Below the pieces are notes generated by a model. That model did no database searches. It was not told where the DNA came from and saw only the letters and a program-made list of their open reading frames with translations. Below, piece after piece: positions 1 through 8,272 of a DNA stretch of 64,000 bases. The translations under genes and the position numbers were made by a program. Source of the stretch: Chthonomonas sp. UBA2362 (GTDB lineage: Bacteria; Armatimonadota; Fimbriimonadia; Fimbriimonadales; Fimbriimonadaceae); the NCBI GenBank assembly GCA_002344135.1, contig DDTO01000004.1:698199-762198 (forward strand). Direction: 5' to 3'. The number at the start of each line of letters is the position of its first letter. Within the stretch, counting starts at the first letter, position 1.

Positions 1-60
1 GATCGCCGGGAAGTCGCGGAAGAGCGGCAGGGAGTCGCGGAAGAGCGGGACTTCGCGCCG
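1..60. repeat. Imperfect 21-bp tandem repeat at the window edge
   Basis: The 15-mer GTCGCGGAAGAGCGG occurs at 13-27 and again at 34-48, so the period is 21 bp. No gene can be assigned to this edge. The period equals that of the longer 21-bp array at 9515-9677, but the sequences are only loosely alike. Confidence 0.4.
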
Positions 61-107
61 CACGAAGCCACCGGCGGGCACGCCTCTATCCCGTGATGTC
101 CGCGGGG

Positions 108-138
108 CAAAGCGCGGTCGAGCCCGCGCACTCCAAAG
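108..138. repeat. Dispersed palindrome, family B
   Basis: A short palindromic element in which GCGCGG is followed by CCGCGC and then ACTCCAAAG. Near-identical copies lie at 9691-9718, 33441-33470, 47201-47228, 55018-55046, 55071-55104 and 55155-55183, always between genes and in both orientations. It would form a GC-rich hairpin. Its multiplicity suggests a REP-like dispersed element. Confidence 0.7.
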
Positions 139-151
139 AGAATGCGGTGGG

Positions 152-163
152 TAGCATCGACGC
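152..163 (+). promoter_or_regulatory. Candidate -10 hexamer of a leaderless promoter
   Basis: TAGCAT at 152-157 ends 6 nt before the GTG at 164, and there is no Shine-Dalgarno. The transcript would begin at or next to the start codon. The same spacing recurs at several genes in this window. No convincing -35 is visible. Confidence 0.4.
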
Positions 164-883
164 GTGAGGCTCCTCGCCGTCCGCGCCGTTCCCGCCATGG
201 TCCTCCTGCTCGCCACCGCCTCCTGCGCCGGAGAGAACCGGGTGGCGGCCGCGCGGCGCGAGAAGGAAGCCGGGCTTCGCGAACGGTTCGCCGGGCTCGG
301 ACTCCGCTATCCCGCCGCACGGCTCTACCTTCGGGCGTTCAAGCGCGAGCGCGTCCTGGAAATGTGGGCAGGCCCGCGCGAGGGGCCCCTCAAGCTGGTG
401 CGGACCTACGCGATCGTCGCGGCATCCGGCGAACTCGGGCCCAAGCGCGTCGAAGGGGATCTGCAGGTGCCCGAAGGATTCTACGTCGTCGAGCGCTTCA
501 ATCCCCAGAGCCGCTTCCACCTCTCGCTCGGACTCGATTATCCCAATGCGAGCGACCGGGTGCGAAGCGACCGTCGGCGACCCGGCGGCGACATCTTCAT
601 CCACGGCGGAAGCAGCAGCATCGGCTGCATGGCGCTGACCGATCCGGTGATTCGCGAGGTCTATGTCTGCGCAGCGGACGCCGCTCGGCCGATCGACGTG
701 CACGTCTTTCCCTGCCGGATGACCGACGAGGCGATGAAGGGACTCGCTAAGCAGCATGGAGCAGACTCCGATCTCCTGCGATTCTGGAACGAAATCCGAC
801 CGGGCTACACACTGTTCGAGCGCGCGCGGAAAGTTCCGCAGGTCACGGTGCGAAAGGACGGCACCTACGTCGTTCGGCCCTAG
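164..883 (+). CDS. YafK-like L,D-transpeptidase, probable lipoprotein
   Basis: 239 aa from a GTG start. L,D-transpeptidases (YkuD fold) form or cleave peptidoglycan cross-links, or attach proteins to peptidoglycan, through a catalytic Cys. The family signature appears as a His-Gly followed by SIGCMA at about residues 147-157, giving the His and Cys of the active site. The N-terminus is a hydrophobic segment ending in TASC at about residue 21, close to a lipobox, so an envelope lipoprotein is likely, although Thr at -3 is not ideal. The following region is basic and helical. The gene is monocistronic. A TAGCAT hexamer 6 nt upstream supports this start. The catalytic family is clear; the exact cross-link substrate is not. 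Confidence 0.85.
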   Translation: MRLLAVRAVPAMVLLLATASCAGENRVAAARREKEAGLRERFAGLGLRYPAARLYLRAFKRERVLEMWAGPREGPLKLVRTYAIVAASGELGPKRVEGDLQVPEGFYVVERFNPQSRFHLSLGLDYPNASDRVRSDRRRPGGDIFIHGGSSSIGCMALTDPVIREVYVCAADAARPIDVHVFPCRMTDEAMKGLAKQHGADSDLLRFWNEIRPGYTLFERARKVPQVTVRKDGTYVVRP

Positions 884-966
884 TCGGGCTGCGCCGGGTG
901 GGGCTGATCCTGCGTAGACTTAAGTAAAATCGCCGCTTACGGCAACCCGGAGGAAGAAAAATCAGC

Positions 967-1290
967 ATGACAGCCAATCTCGCAGTGACCATGTCCGAAT
1001 TCGATGAGAAGGTCTTGAAGTCTCCCGTCCCGGTCCTCGTGGACTTCTGGGCGGAATGGTGCGGCCCCTGTAAGGCGATCGGCCCGTCGGTGGAGCAGGT
1101 CGCCGCCGAATACGAGGGCAAGGCCCGGGTCTTCAAGCTCGACGTCGACACCGATGGCGAGATCGCCTCCCAGTACGGCGTAATGAACATCCCCGCGCTG
1201 ATCGTCTTCAAAGACGGCAAGGAAGTCGATCGCCATATCGGAATCCTCTCCAAGCAGGGGATCGCCGCGCTTATCGACCGGCACCTGTAA
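967..1290 (+). CDS. trxA: Thioredoxin
   Basis: 107 aa, the usual length for a stand-alone cytoplasmic thioredoxin, which reduces protein disulfides with electrons from thioredoxin reductase. The active site WCGPCK is at about residues 31-36 within the typical FWAEWCGPCK context, and the cis-Pro loop is present as MNIPAL at about residue 76. A GGAGG at 949-953 lies upstream, 13 nt from the ATG, which is somewhat long. A TAAAAT hexamer at 925-930 is a possible -10. The next gene starts 4 bp downstream, so the gene may lead the operon that follows. Confidence 0.96.
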   Translation: MTANLAVTMSEFDEKVLKSPVPVLVDFWAEWCGPCKAIGPSVEQVAAEYEGKARVFKLDVDTDGEIASQYGVMNIPALIVFKDGKEVDRHIGILSKQGIAALIDRHL

Positions 1291-1294
1291 TCCG

Positions 1295-1561
1295 ATGCGA
1301 GAGTTCGCGGACGCGATGTTCGCGGGGGCGTTGCTGCTCTGCGGCGCGATGATCCTCGTGTGGCTGCTGCGTCTGCGGTCCCAGCGAAGCCGAGGCTACG
1401 TGATGGCCTCGGCGTTCGCCTGTCTGGGCGGGATAATTCTCGCATTGCGTGAGAACGCCCCCGGCCCGGTGATCTGGGTTCTCGGCGTGATCCTCTTTCT
1501 GCTGTTGGCGGCAGACATGGGGATCAAGGCCGTGCGCCAAGCCAAGGATCGGAGCCCATGA
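1295..1561 (+). CDS. Small membrane protein
   Basis: 88 aa with three hydrophobic stretches at about residues 8-26, 36-52 and 58-76, separated by short Arg-rich loops, so it is an inner-membrane protein. No family is recognised. It starts 4 bp after the thioredoxin stop and its TGA overlaps the ATG of the following flavin oxidase. That packing argues that it is a real translated gene. Confidence 0.7.
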   Translation: MREFADAMFAGALLLCGAMILVWLLRLRSQRSRGYVMASAFACLGGIILALRENAPGPVIWVLGVILFLLLAADMGIKAVRQAKDRSP

Positions 1562-2772
1562 AGGTCGCCGTCGTCGGCGCGGGGATCGCCGGCCTCCACG
1601 CGGCGCTCGCCCTGGAATCGAAGGGCTGCGAGGTCGCTGTATTCGAAGCGCGCTGCCGACTGGGCGGGCGCCTACAGACCCTCGACGGCTACGAGGCAGG
1701 TGGAGAATGGATCGATGCCGACCATCGTCGATGCCTCGACTCCCTCGACGCTCTCGGCCTCGCGGTCGCCCGTACCGAAGGTGACTATCGGATCCTCCGC
1801 TGCGGTCGATCGACGATCGGACCCGATCCCGTGATGCGCGCCTCGAAGCAGAGCGTCGATCGAGCGGCCGCACTCCTCGCCGAAAAACCCGATCCCGAGC
1901 TCGATGGCCGGACGCTGGCCGATTTCGTCGCAGAGAACGCCGCCGACCCCTGGTGGCCGACCGTGTACTACCGATCGGACGAGGGAGACGACCTGGACCG
2001 GATCGGCTTGCTCGGCTGGCTTCACGGCTTCCGGCACTATCTCGTCCGCGGCGAGACCGACGCCAGCGCCTTCCGCGTAGTCGGAGGGATGGGCGCCTGG
2101 ATCGAAGCGCTTGTCGCCGGTCTCGAGGCGCGTCCCCATCTTCGACACGTTCTCCGCGGCGTGATCCGCAGCGGCGACCAGGTGTGGCTCGATTTCGGTG
2201 CCGAAGCGCTGGCCTTCGACCGCGTCCTGCTGACCCTCCCGCCTCGATGCCTGGAACGCGTCGCCTTCGAGCCCGCGCTATCGCCGGAGAAGCGCGAGGC
2301 GATCGCATCGTGTCGCATGAGTAGGGCCATCAAGATCGCTCTCGTCTACGACCGGCGCTGGTGGGAAGACATCGAATGGAGCGGGCTCCTCTTCGCGGAT
2401 TCCGAACTTCAGCAGGTCTGGCCCGCCTTGGCGGCACCAGTCCTGTGCGCCTACGTCTGCGGCGACGACGCCGAACAATGGACGGGGCGAGCCGATCCCG
2501 TCGCCGACGCCCTCGCCGAGGTCGGGCGCCTCGTACCCGGAGGAAGGGCGCACTTCGTGCACGGGATGATTCACGATTGGCTTGGCGATCCCTTCTCGCA
2601 GGGCGCCTTTTCCCACCTGGCCCCGGGGTATGTTCAGGGACCGATGAAGCATATCGCGCCGCCCGAGGGTCGCATTCATTTCGCAGGCGAACACACCGCC
2701 GAATGGACCGGGTTCATCGAGGGCGCCCTCGAAAGCGCCGAACGGGCCACCGAGGAGATCATCGTTGGCTGA
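1558..2772 (+). CDS. FAD-dependent amine oxidase family protein
   Basis: 404 aa flavoprotein of the monoamine oxidase/phytoene desaturase superfamily. The N-terminal dinucleotide fold reads VVGAGIAGLHAA at about residues 4-15, with the acidic end of beta-2 in VFEA, followed by the GG motif LGGRLQT. The C-terminal FAD-binding motif is seen as HFAGEHTAEWTGFIEGA at about residues 375-391. The substrate cannot be read from sequence; members oxidise amines or desaturate hydrocarbons. Its start overlaps the previous stop by 4 bp and its end overlaps the next gene by 8 bp, so it is translated within an operon with an amidohydrolase. Confidence 0.88.
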   Translation: MKVAVVGAGIAGLHAALALESKGCEVAVFEARCRLGGRLQTLDGYEAGGEWIDADHRRCLDSLDALGLAVARTEGDYRILRCGRSTIGPDPVMRASKQSVDRAAALLAEKPDPELDGRTLADFVAENAADPWWPTVYYRSDEGDDLDRIGLLGWLHGFRHYLVRGETDASAFRVVGGMGAWIEALVAGLEARPHLRHVLRGVIRSGDQVWLDFGAEALAFDRVLLTLPPRCLERVAFEPALSPEKREAIASCRMSRAIKIALVYDRRWWEDIEWSGLLFADSELQQVWPALAAPVLCAYVCGDDAEQWTGRADPVADALAEVGRLVPGGRAHFVHGMIHDWLGDPFSQGAFSHLAPGYVQGPMKHIAPPEGRIHFAGEHTAEWTGFIEGALESAERATEEIIVG

Positions 2773-4240
2773 GCTTCTGACCAATTTTCGCTGGGCATTG
2801 GACGGCTCACCCCAAGAAATGCTCATCGAAGACGGGTGGGTTACCTGGCGTCGTCCCGCCGGTGGCTCGTTGGACGGGTTGCCCATCGCCCGCGATCTCG
2901 GTGGAGCGGAACTCGTCCCCGGGTTCATCGACGCCCATTGTCACATTCTGCCCACCGGGCTCGACTTTGCGAAACTCCATCTCGGGCAGTGCTCGTCGCG
3001 AGAGGCGGTGATCGAAGCGGTGGCTTCTCGGCATTCGGAACTCGCACCGGGCGAGTGGCTGCTCGCCGTTCACTACGACCAGACTCGCTTCGAGGACGGG
3101 GTCCACTTGACGGCGGCGGAGCTCGATCGGGTGGTTCCCGATCGCCCGGTTCTCCTGCGTCACATGAACGGTCACGCGGGCGTGGCGAACAGGGCCGCGC
3201 TGAAGCTCGCGGGCGTCGGACCCGACGAGCCCGACCCCAGTGGGGGCGCCTTCGTTCGCGACGAGAGCGGAGCGCTGACCGGCGTCTTGCTCGAACGGGC
3301 TCTCGACCAGGTCGCGAAGGCGACGCCGGAGCCGAACGTGGAAGAAATGGTGGACGCCATCCTCGCGGCGGGCCAAGCGATGCACGCGCTGGGTATCACC
3401 TGCGCCACCGATATGATGACCGGTTACCTCGACCTGGAAGACGAGTTGACCGCCTATCGCCTGGCTTCCGAGCGGGGATGCCCGGTCCGGATTCGGCTGT
3501 TCCTTCAGTGGAGTGCGGTTCTCGGTCCCAAGGCGATGGATCCCGTCCGCCTCACCGAGCACATGGCGGCGCTGGATCCACTCCGATGTCGGATCCTCGG
3601 ACTGAAGATCTTCGCCGACGGGGCGATCGCGTCGGCAACCGCCGCCATCTACGGAGGGTATGCCGGCCAGGAAGCCAAGACATCCGGCCAACTCATCTAC
3701 AGCCCTGAGCGGCTGACCTCGATGGTGCGCGTCGCGGACGAAGCGGGATGGCGCATCGCCGTCCATAGCATCGGCGACTACTCCACCGACCTCGTCATGG
3801 ATGCCTTCAAAGAAACCGGACACGGCGACCGGCACCGCCTCGAGCACGCCATGATCCTGAGCGACGATCAGATTGCTCGACTGGCCGATCTGGGCTGCCA
3901 CGTCACGATGCAACCAGAGTTTCTGGTTCAGAACGGCAGGGCCTATCGGCGTCAGTTGGGACCGGAACGGGCGAGCCGTCTCAAACGGGCGCGAAGCGTT
4001 CTCGACGCAGGGATCCCGCTATCCTTCAGCTCGGACCGCCCCATCGTTGCCGGTTCGCCCGTCACGGGCATCGCCGCGGCTACCCATCGACCGGACGGCT
4101 TCGACCAGTCCGAGAACGTGACCCGGAAAGAAGCGATCTCGGCCTACACGCTCGGTGGCGCGATCGCCAACGGAGACGAGGGGGTTATGGGGAGCCTGAA
4201 TGAGGGACAGGTCGCCGACTGGACCCTGCTGCCGGCATGA
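2765..4240 (+). CDS. YtcJ-like amidohydrolase
   Basis: 491 aa, amidohydrolase family 3 (YtcJ/NfdA type), metal-dependent hydrolases of amide bonds. The first metal ligands are in PGFIDAHCHI at about residues 50-59 (HxH). Later ligands are seen in the HSIGDYSTD segment (about 335), RLEHA (about 360) and FSSDRP (about 423). The substrate is unknown. The start overlaps the flavin oxidase by 8 bp, and its TGA overlaps the ATG of the DUF4434 gene. An amine oxidase next to an amide hydrolase suggests a small catabolic pathway for a nitrogenous compound; that is inference. Confidence 0.88.
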   Translation: MAELLTNFRWALDGSPQEMLIEDGWVTWRRPAGGSLDGLPIARDLGGAELVPGFIDAHCHILPTGLDFAKLHLGQCSSREAVIEAVASRHSELAPGEWLLAVHYDQTRFEDGVHLTAAELDRVVPDRPVLLRHMNGHAGVANRAALKLAGVGPDEPDPSGGAFVRDESGALTGVLLERALDQVAKATPEPNVEEMVDAILAAGQAMHALGITCATDMMTGYLDLEDELTAYRLASERGCPVRIRLFLQWSAVLGPKAMDPVRLTEHMAALDPLRCRILGLKIFADGAIASATAAIYGGYAGQEAKTSGQLIYSPERLTSMVRVADEAGWRIAVHSIGDYSTDLVMDAFKETGHGDRHRLEHAMILSDDQIARLADLGCHVTMQPEFLVQNGRAYRRQLGPERASRLKRARSVLDAGIPLSFSSDRPIVAGSPVTGIAAATHRPDGFDQSENVTRKEAISAYTLGGAIANGDEGVMGSLNEGQVADWTLLPA

Positions 4241-5136
4241 GGATCACCGGTACATTTCTCGACGAAATCACGCACGACATTCCCTCCCAGAACTGGGACT
4301 ACGAGGACTGGCGGCGCGAATTCGCGCTGTATCGCGAAATCGGCATCGACACTGCGATCGTGATCCGGGCCGGGTACCAAGACAAGTGCATCTATCCCTC
4401 TCGCGTCATCGAAGTTCTCCACACCTACGACGACCTCGGTCGCTGGTTTCTCGACCTCGGCGAGGAGTACGGGGTCGGCATCTGGTTCGGTCTTTACGAT
4501 TCGGGACGACACTGGCTCCGCGGGGCGTGGTGGCGCGAGGTCGAGGTCAACCTTGCGTTCATCGACGAGTTGGTGGAGCGGTATGGCTCGAGTCCTGCCT
4601 TCGCGGGGTGGTACATCTGTCACGAGACCAGCCGCAACGACGTGAACATCGTGGACATTTTCAATGCCCTCGGCAGGCGCTGCCGCGAGGCGCTCGATCG
4701 CCCGGTCCTCATCTCGCCTTTTCCGCAGGGAGCGAAGCAGTTCGGCGGATCGCAGGTGTTCTCCCTCGGGGAGTCCATGGATCACTGGCGCCATATCTTC
4801 GAGCACACTTCGGGCGCCTTCGACGTTTGCGCTTTCCAGGATGGACAGATCCACTACGAAGAGCTTCCGGCCTTTCACGAAGCGATCGCCGCTCTCGGTC
4901 GACAACATGGAGTTCGGATCTGGTCGAACGTCGAATCCTTCGATCGCGACATGCCGATCAAGTTCCCGCCGGCGGATTGGCGGCGATTACGCTTCAAACT
5001 CGAGGCAGCAGCTCGTGTTGCCGAGAAGATCGTGACGTTCGAATTCCCCCACTTCATGTCGCCGCACTCCTGTTATCCGGCGGCCCATAACCTCTATCGG
5101 CGCTACCGGGAGTGGGCAGCAGACGTTTCCGACTAA
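4237..5136 (+). CDS. DUF4434-like protein
   Basis: 299 aa, related to DUF4434 proteins, which look like TIM-barrel glycoside-hydrolase folds without an assigned activity. Features seen are an early segment ITGTFLDEITHDIPSQNW, many aromatic residues, and a WYICHE segment near residue 127 where barrel hydrolases often place an acid. No signal peptide is seen, so it is probably cytoplasmic. The ATGA overlap with the amidohydrolase makes it the last gene of the operon that begins at the small membrane protein. Confidence 0.7.
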   Translation: MRITGTFLDEITHDIPSQNWDYEDWRREFALYREIGIDTAIVIRAGYQDKCIYPSRVIEVLHTYDDLGRWFLDLGEEYGVGIWFGLYDSGRHWLRGAWWREVEVNLAFIDELVERYGSSPAFAGWYICHETSRNDVNIVDIFNALGRRCREALDRPVLISPFPQGAKQFGGSQVFSLGESMDHWRHIFEHTSGAFDVCAFQDGQIHYEELPAFHEAIAALGRQHGVRIWSNVESFDRDMPIKFPPADWRRLRFKLEAAARVAEKIVTFEFPHFMSPHSCYPAAHNLYRRYREWAADVSD

Positions 5137-5222
5137 GGACCAAGGGGGACGGCGGTCGCCTCCGGGGCAAAGAGGATTGAGGATTGAACTTTTCGTCGCA
5201 AGAGTCAACGATTAAGCCTTAA

Positions 5223-5286
5223 ACCCGATTTCGGGTCGGGATCCTCATCATGATCTGCCTTCTTAGGTTTGCGAACTAGCGTTCGC
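5223..5286. other. Two hairpins in a convergent spacer
   Basis: ACCCGA-TT-TCGGGT (5223-5236) and GCGAAC-TAGC-GTTCGC (5271-5286) are perfect 6-bp stems between two convergent genes ending at 5136 and 5342. Neither is followed by a T-run, so intrinsic termination is not certain. The rest of 5137-5341 shows no gene. Confidence 0.35.
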
Positions 5287-5341
5287 GATCGTGCCTTTTG
5301 GGCATCCCCATCGACAGCGTCCGCATGTCCCCCCTGGTCTG

Positions 5342-5791
5342 TTAGTCGATTTCGATCTGGACCGTCGCGTTGTGTCGATCCAGCGCGTCCTGAATGTCGT
5401 CGATTCTCACCTGAAGACGATCGATCTCCGCCGCCACATGCGCGGCATCCATCTGCGCCACGTATTCCTGCGGCTCGGTCTGCATGTAGCCGATCATCTG
5501 CTTGCCCCGAGCCGTGTTAAGCGAGTTAAGCCAGGTGATCTGGCCTTTGATCTCGGCCATTTCGTAGATAAGCGGATGCACAGGCACGTTCGCCGCATTG
5601 ATCCTTGCCTTGAGATTCCAAAGATCGGCGAGTTCCTTCTGCAACTCTGGATAGAGATCTGCCACCAGGAAGTCCGGATCGGACCCCATCAGGACGGAAT
5701 TCGAATTGTGGATCTTAGAGCGAAGGCTGTTCACCTTCTGCACCTTGCGATTCTTCAACTTAAGGGCCTTCGAGAGACTCACCATGCTCAT
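5342..5791 (-). CDS. DIP1984-like hypothetical protein
   Basis: 149 aa from the ATG at 5791; an upstream in-frame ATG at 5848 would give 168 aa. The protein is mostly helical with likely coiled coils. The pattern of N-terminal basic helices, a central NLKARINAAN segment and a C-terminal helix ending DALDRHNATVQIEI resembles DIP1984-family proteins of unknown function. Codon use is less GC-rich than in neighbours. The shorter start is chosen because CACAAT (5802-5807, minus strand) lies 10 nt before it and the upstream extension is not helical. The gene is divergent from dihydroorotase, so both promoters share a short region. Confidence 0.55.
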   Translation of the reverse strand: MSMVSLSKALKLKNRKVQKVNSLRSKIHNSNSVLMGSDPDFLVADLYPELQKELADLWNLKARINAANVPVHPLIYEMAEIKGQITWLNSLNTARGKQMIGYMQTEPQEYVAQMDAAHVAAEIDRLQVRIDDIQDALDRHNATVQIEID

Positions 5792-5853
5792 AAGATCGGG
5801 GATTGTGACAGCGTTCAGCGACGGTCCTGGGACCGCCAGCGGCTGCATCGTGC

Positions 5854-5865
5854 AACAATCTGCTC
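5854..5865 (+). promoter_or_regulatory. Candidate -10 hexamer, leaderless
   Basis: AACAAT at 5854-5859 ends 6 nt before the GTG start at 5866, with no Shine-Dalgarno in between. It fits the leaderless pattern seen at other genes here. Confidence 0.4.
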
Positions 5866-7224
5866 GTGGAGCGCTTCGATCTCGTGATTCGTGGCGGCGA
5901 AGTCGTGACCGGCGAGGGCATGGTGAAGACCGACGTCGGGATCGGCAGCGGGCAGATCATCGAACTCGGCGATCTCAGCGGTCGGGCGGCCGCCGAGGAA
6001 CTCGATGCGCGGGGCCTCCATGTCCTTCCTGGCTTGATCGACACCCAGGTTCACTTTCGCGAGCCGGGCCTCGAGCATAAGGAAGACATCGAATCCGGCA
6101 CTCGTAGCGCCCTCATGGGCGGCGTGACCACCGTCTTCGAGATGCCCAACACCATCCCACCGACGACCACTGCCGAAAGCCTCCAGGACAAGCTCCACCG
6201 CGCTGCCGGAAGGGCGTGGACGAACTACGCCTTCTTCGTCGGCGCCGCCCTGGACAATGTCGATCTGTTAGCCGCTCTAGAGAATCTGAACGGCACTCCG
6301 GGGATCAAGATCTTCATGGGCAGTTCCACCGGGGTGCTCCTCGTTCCCGACGACGATCACTTGCGTGCTGTACTGCGGCACGGCGCGCGCCCCTGTCCGA
6401 TCCACGCCGAGGATGAGTTTCGGCTTCGCCAGACCCGCGAGCACTTCGGCCAGCCCAGCGGACCGATGGATCATCCGCGCCTGAGAGACGCCGAGGCCGC
6501 GCGCCTCGCCACGGAGCGCATCCTTCGCCTGTGCGAGGAAACGGGGCGGTCGGTCCACATCCTGCATGTCTCGACCACTGACGAACCGCCGATGATTGCC
6601 CATGCAAAGCGACGGGGCCTTCGAGTCACCGCCGAAGTCACCCCCCAGCACCTCTACTTTCAGTCGCCCGACTGCTACGAGGAACTCGGAACACTCGCCC
6701 AGATGAATCCTCCGATTCGCAGCGCCGAGCATCGAGAGGCTCTGCGCCGGGCTCTGCGGGAAGGCGTGTTCGACATGATCGGCAGCGACCACGCGCCCCA
6801 CACCCTCGAGGAAAAGGCCAAGCCATACCCCGCGAGCCCGAGCGGAATGCCGGGAACCCAGACGCTGCTGCCTGTGATGCTCGATTTCGTCGACCGGGGC
6901 CTGCTCGACTTGCCGACCCTGGTGCGCTTGACCTCGGAGAACCCGGCTCGCATCTACGGTATTCGCGCAAAGGGCCGAATCGCCCCTGGATTCGACGCCG
7001 ATCTCACGCTCGTCGATGCCAAGGCGAAGTGGACGATCGAGCCCTCGTGGGTGGAGAGCAAGTGCGGTTGGAGCCCGTTCACCGGTAAATCGGTCGTGGG
7101 TCGACCCATCCACGTGGTCCTCGCCGGACGGGTCGCGGTCCGCGACGGCGCGAGAGAGGGATCGCCCGCCGGCCGAATGGTCGAGTTCGACTGGAAACCT
7201 CAGACGCAAGCGTCCGATACATAG
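5866..7224 (+). CDS. pyrC: Dihydroorotase
   Basis: 452 aa, GTG start. It cyclises carbamoyl aspartate to dihydroorotate in pyrimidine synthesis. The metal site motif is DTQVHFREPG at about residues 57-66: the usual DxHxH is DxQxH, as in the Bacteroidetes-type dihydroorotases known to me. The lysine expected to be carbamylated is in GIKIFMGSSTG (about 144), a further ligand is in VHILHVST (about 230), and the catalytic Asp is in IGSDHAPH (about 304). Allantoinase or hydantoinase is possible, but REPG and the SDHAPH context favour dihydroorotase. No other pyr gene is adjacent. Its last 25 bp overlap the convergent MarR gene. Confidence 0.88.
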   Translation: MERFDLVIRGGEVVTGEGMVKTDVGIGSGQIIELGDLSGRAAAEELDARGLHVLPGLIDTQVHFREPGLEHKEDIESGTRSALMGGVTTVFEMPNTIPPTTTAESLQDKLHRAAGRAWTNYAFFVGAALDNVDLLAALENLNGTPGIKIFMGSSTGVLLVPDDDHLRAVLRHGARPCPIHAEDEFRLRQTREHFGQPSGPMDHPRLRDAEAARLATERILRLCEETGRSVHILHVSTTDEPPMIAHAKRRGLRVTAEVTPQHLYFQSPDCYEELGTLAQMNPPIRSAEHREALRRALREGVFDMIGSDHAPHTLEEKAKPYPASPSGMPGTQTLLPVMLDFVDRGLLDLPTLVRLTSENPARIYGIRAKGRIAPGFDADLTLVDAKAKWTIEPSWVESKCGWSPFTGKSVVGRPIHVVLAGRVAVRDGAREGSPAGRMVEFDWKPQTQASDT

Positions 7225-7667
7225 AGCGGGCGGCCGCCGAGCGTCTTCACGAGGATGTCGCGGACGGCCCGAGCTTCTTCATCGCTCAAGAGCGCACCGA
7301 AGTGCCGCTGAATCGCTTCCCGGTAAACCGGCCAAGCCTCCTCTCGGGCTCGAACACCTGCGGGCGTCAGGCTCGCATAGATCGTGCGCCGATCTTGGAG
7401 GCACGAGCCGCGAACTACGAGGCCCGCCTTCTCCAGCCGGTCCACGAGGCGCGTGACCCCGCTGGGGCTCAGAACCGCGGCCTCCGCCAGATCGCACATC
7501 CTCAGCCGCTGGTCCGGCGCTTCTTCCAGCACGAGCAGCACCTCGTACAACTCGAGAGGCATCGTTCCGGTCCGCTTCAGGTCCTTGGCGATCTTCTGGC
7601 GGACGATGGCCGCGGAGAGAAGCACCGTCACCCACGCTTCCTTTTGAATCTGGCCGAGATTGTTCAT
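7200..7667 (-). CDS. MarR family transcriptional regulator
   Basis: 155 aa, typical for MarR winged-helix dimers that repress nearby genes until a ligand or oxidant binds. The recognition region reads LSPSGVTRLVDRLEKAGLV at about residues 67-85, followed by the wing QDRRTIYASLTPAG (about 91-104). A Cys lies just before the wing (GSCLQDRR), which could be redox-sensitive. It is transcribed divergently from the DoxX gene, and the 119-bp spacer contains AT-rich repeats suited to a MarR operator. Its 3' end overlaps dihydroorotase by 25 bp on the opposite strand. Confidence 0.9.
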   Translation of the reverse strand: MNNLGQIQKEAWVTVLLSAAIVRQKIAKDLKRTGTMPLELYEVLLVLEEAPDQRLRMCDLAEAAVLSPSGVTRLVDRLEKAGLVVRGSCLQDRRTIYASLTPAGVRAREEAWPVYREAIQRHFGALLSDEEARAVRDILVKTLGGRPLYVSDACV

Positions 7668-7697
7668 AACTTTTTTTTCTCATAGTACCGGGAACCG

Positions 7698-7726
7698 TTG
7701 CACGAGCAAGGATTATCGCGTATAAT
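7698..7726 (+). promoter_or_regulatory. Sigma-70 type promoter of doxX
   Basis: TTGCAC at 7698-7703, a 17-bp spacer and TATAAT at 7721-7726 form a near-consensus promoter reading toward the DoxX gene. It is the best -35/-10 pair in the window. Confidence 0.75.
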
Positions 7727-7748
7727 ATATTTGACTATACAACTATAC
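7720..7748. promoter_or_regulatory. Probable MarR operator
   Basis: GTATA (7720-7724) pairs with TATAC (7736-7740) as an imperfect 21-bp palindrome, and ACTATAC is directly repeated at 7734-7740 and 7742-7748. These sequences cover the -10 and the expected transcription start of doxX, where a MarR dimer would block RNA polymerase. Binding by the adjacent MarR protein is inference. Confidence 0.55.
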
Positions 7749-7786
7749 GCCGCGCAAGCGTCGGTAGACCCAAGGAGAACGACAGA

Positions 7787-8272
7787 ATGAAAGCACTACT
7801 CTCGACCACGAACGATCGCACCCTCGCGTTCCTCAGAATCGTCCTCGGGCTCGTCATGTTTCCGCACGGGGCTCAGAAAATGCTCGGCTGGTTCGGCGGA
7901 GGCGGGTTCGAGGCCACCATGGCGGGCATGTCCAAGATGCTCCCCGCCCCGATCGTCTTCCTCGTCATCGCCGCGGAGTTCTTCGGCGCCCTCGCGCTGA
8001 TTTTCGGGCTCTTCGGGAGGCTCTCCGCGTTCGGCATCGCCGCCGTCATGGTCGGTGCGATCTTCGCCGTGCACCTTTCCAACGGATTTTTCATGAACTG
8101 GATGGGCAACCAGGCGGGCGAGGGATTCGAATTCCATCTGCTCGCCATCGGCCTGGCGCTGCCGGTCGTTTTCCGCGGTGCGGGGGCTTGGTCCGTCGAT
8201 GGCTGGCTGGCCTCAAGACTCGGCAGGAGGGGCGACCTCACCGTCGGAGCCGCCGCCCCGCAGGCTGGCTAA
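7787..8272 (+). CDS. DoxX family membrane protein
   Basis: 161 aa with about four membrane helices. The N-terminal LRIVLGLVMFPHGAQKMLGWFGGGG segment (about residues 16-40) is typical of DoxX-family proteins, which are often linked to thiol or oxidative stress. An AGGAGA sequence precedes the ATG. It is driven by a strong promoter overlapping a palindromic operator and divergent from a MarR gene, so it is probably the regulated target. The last 60 bp overlap the convergent deacetylase gene. Confidence 0.9.
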   Translation: MKALLSTTNDRTLAFLRIVLGLVMFPHGAQKMLGWFGGGGFEATMAGMSKMLPAPIVFLVIAAEFFGALALIFGLFGRLSAFGIAAVMVGAIFAVHLSNGFFMNWMGNQAGEGFEFHLLAIGLALPVVFRGAGAWSVDGWLASRLGRRGDLTVGAAAPQAG

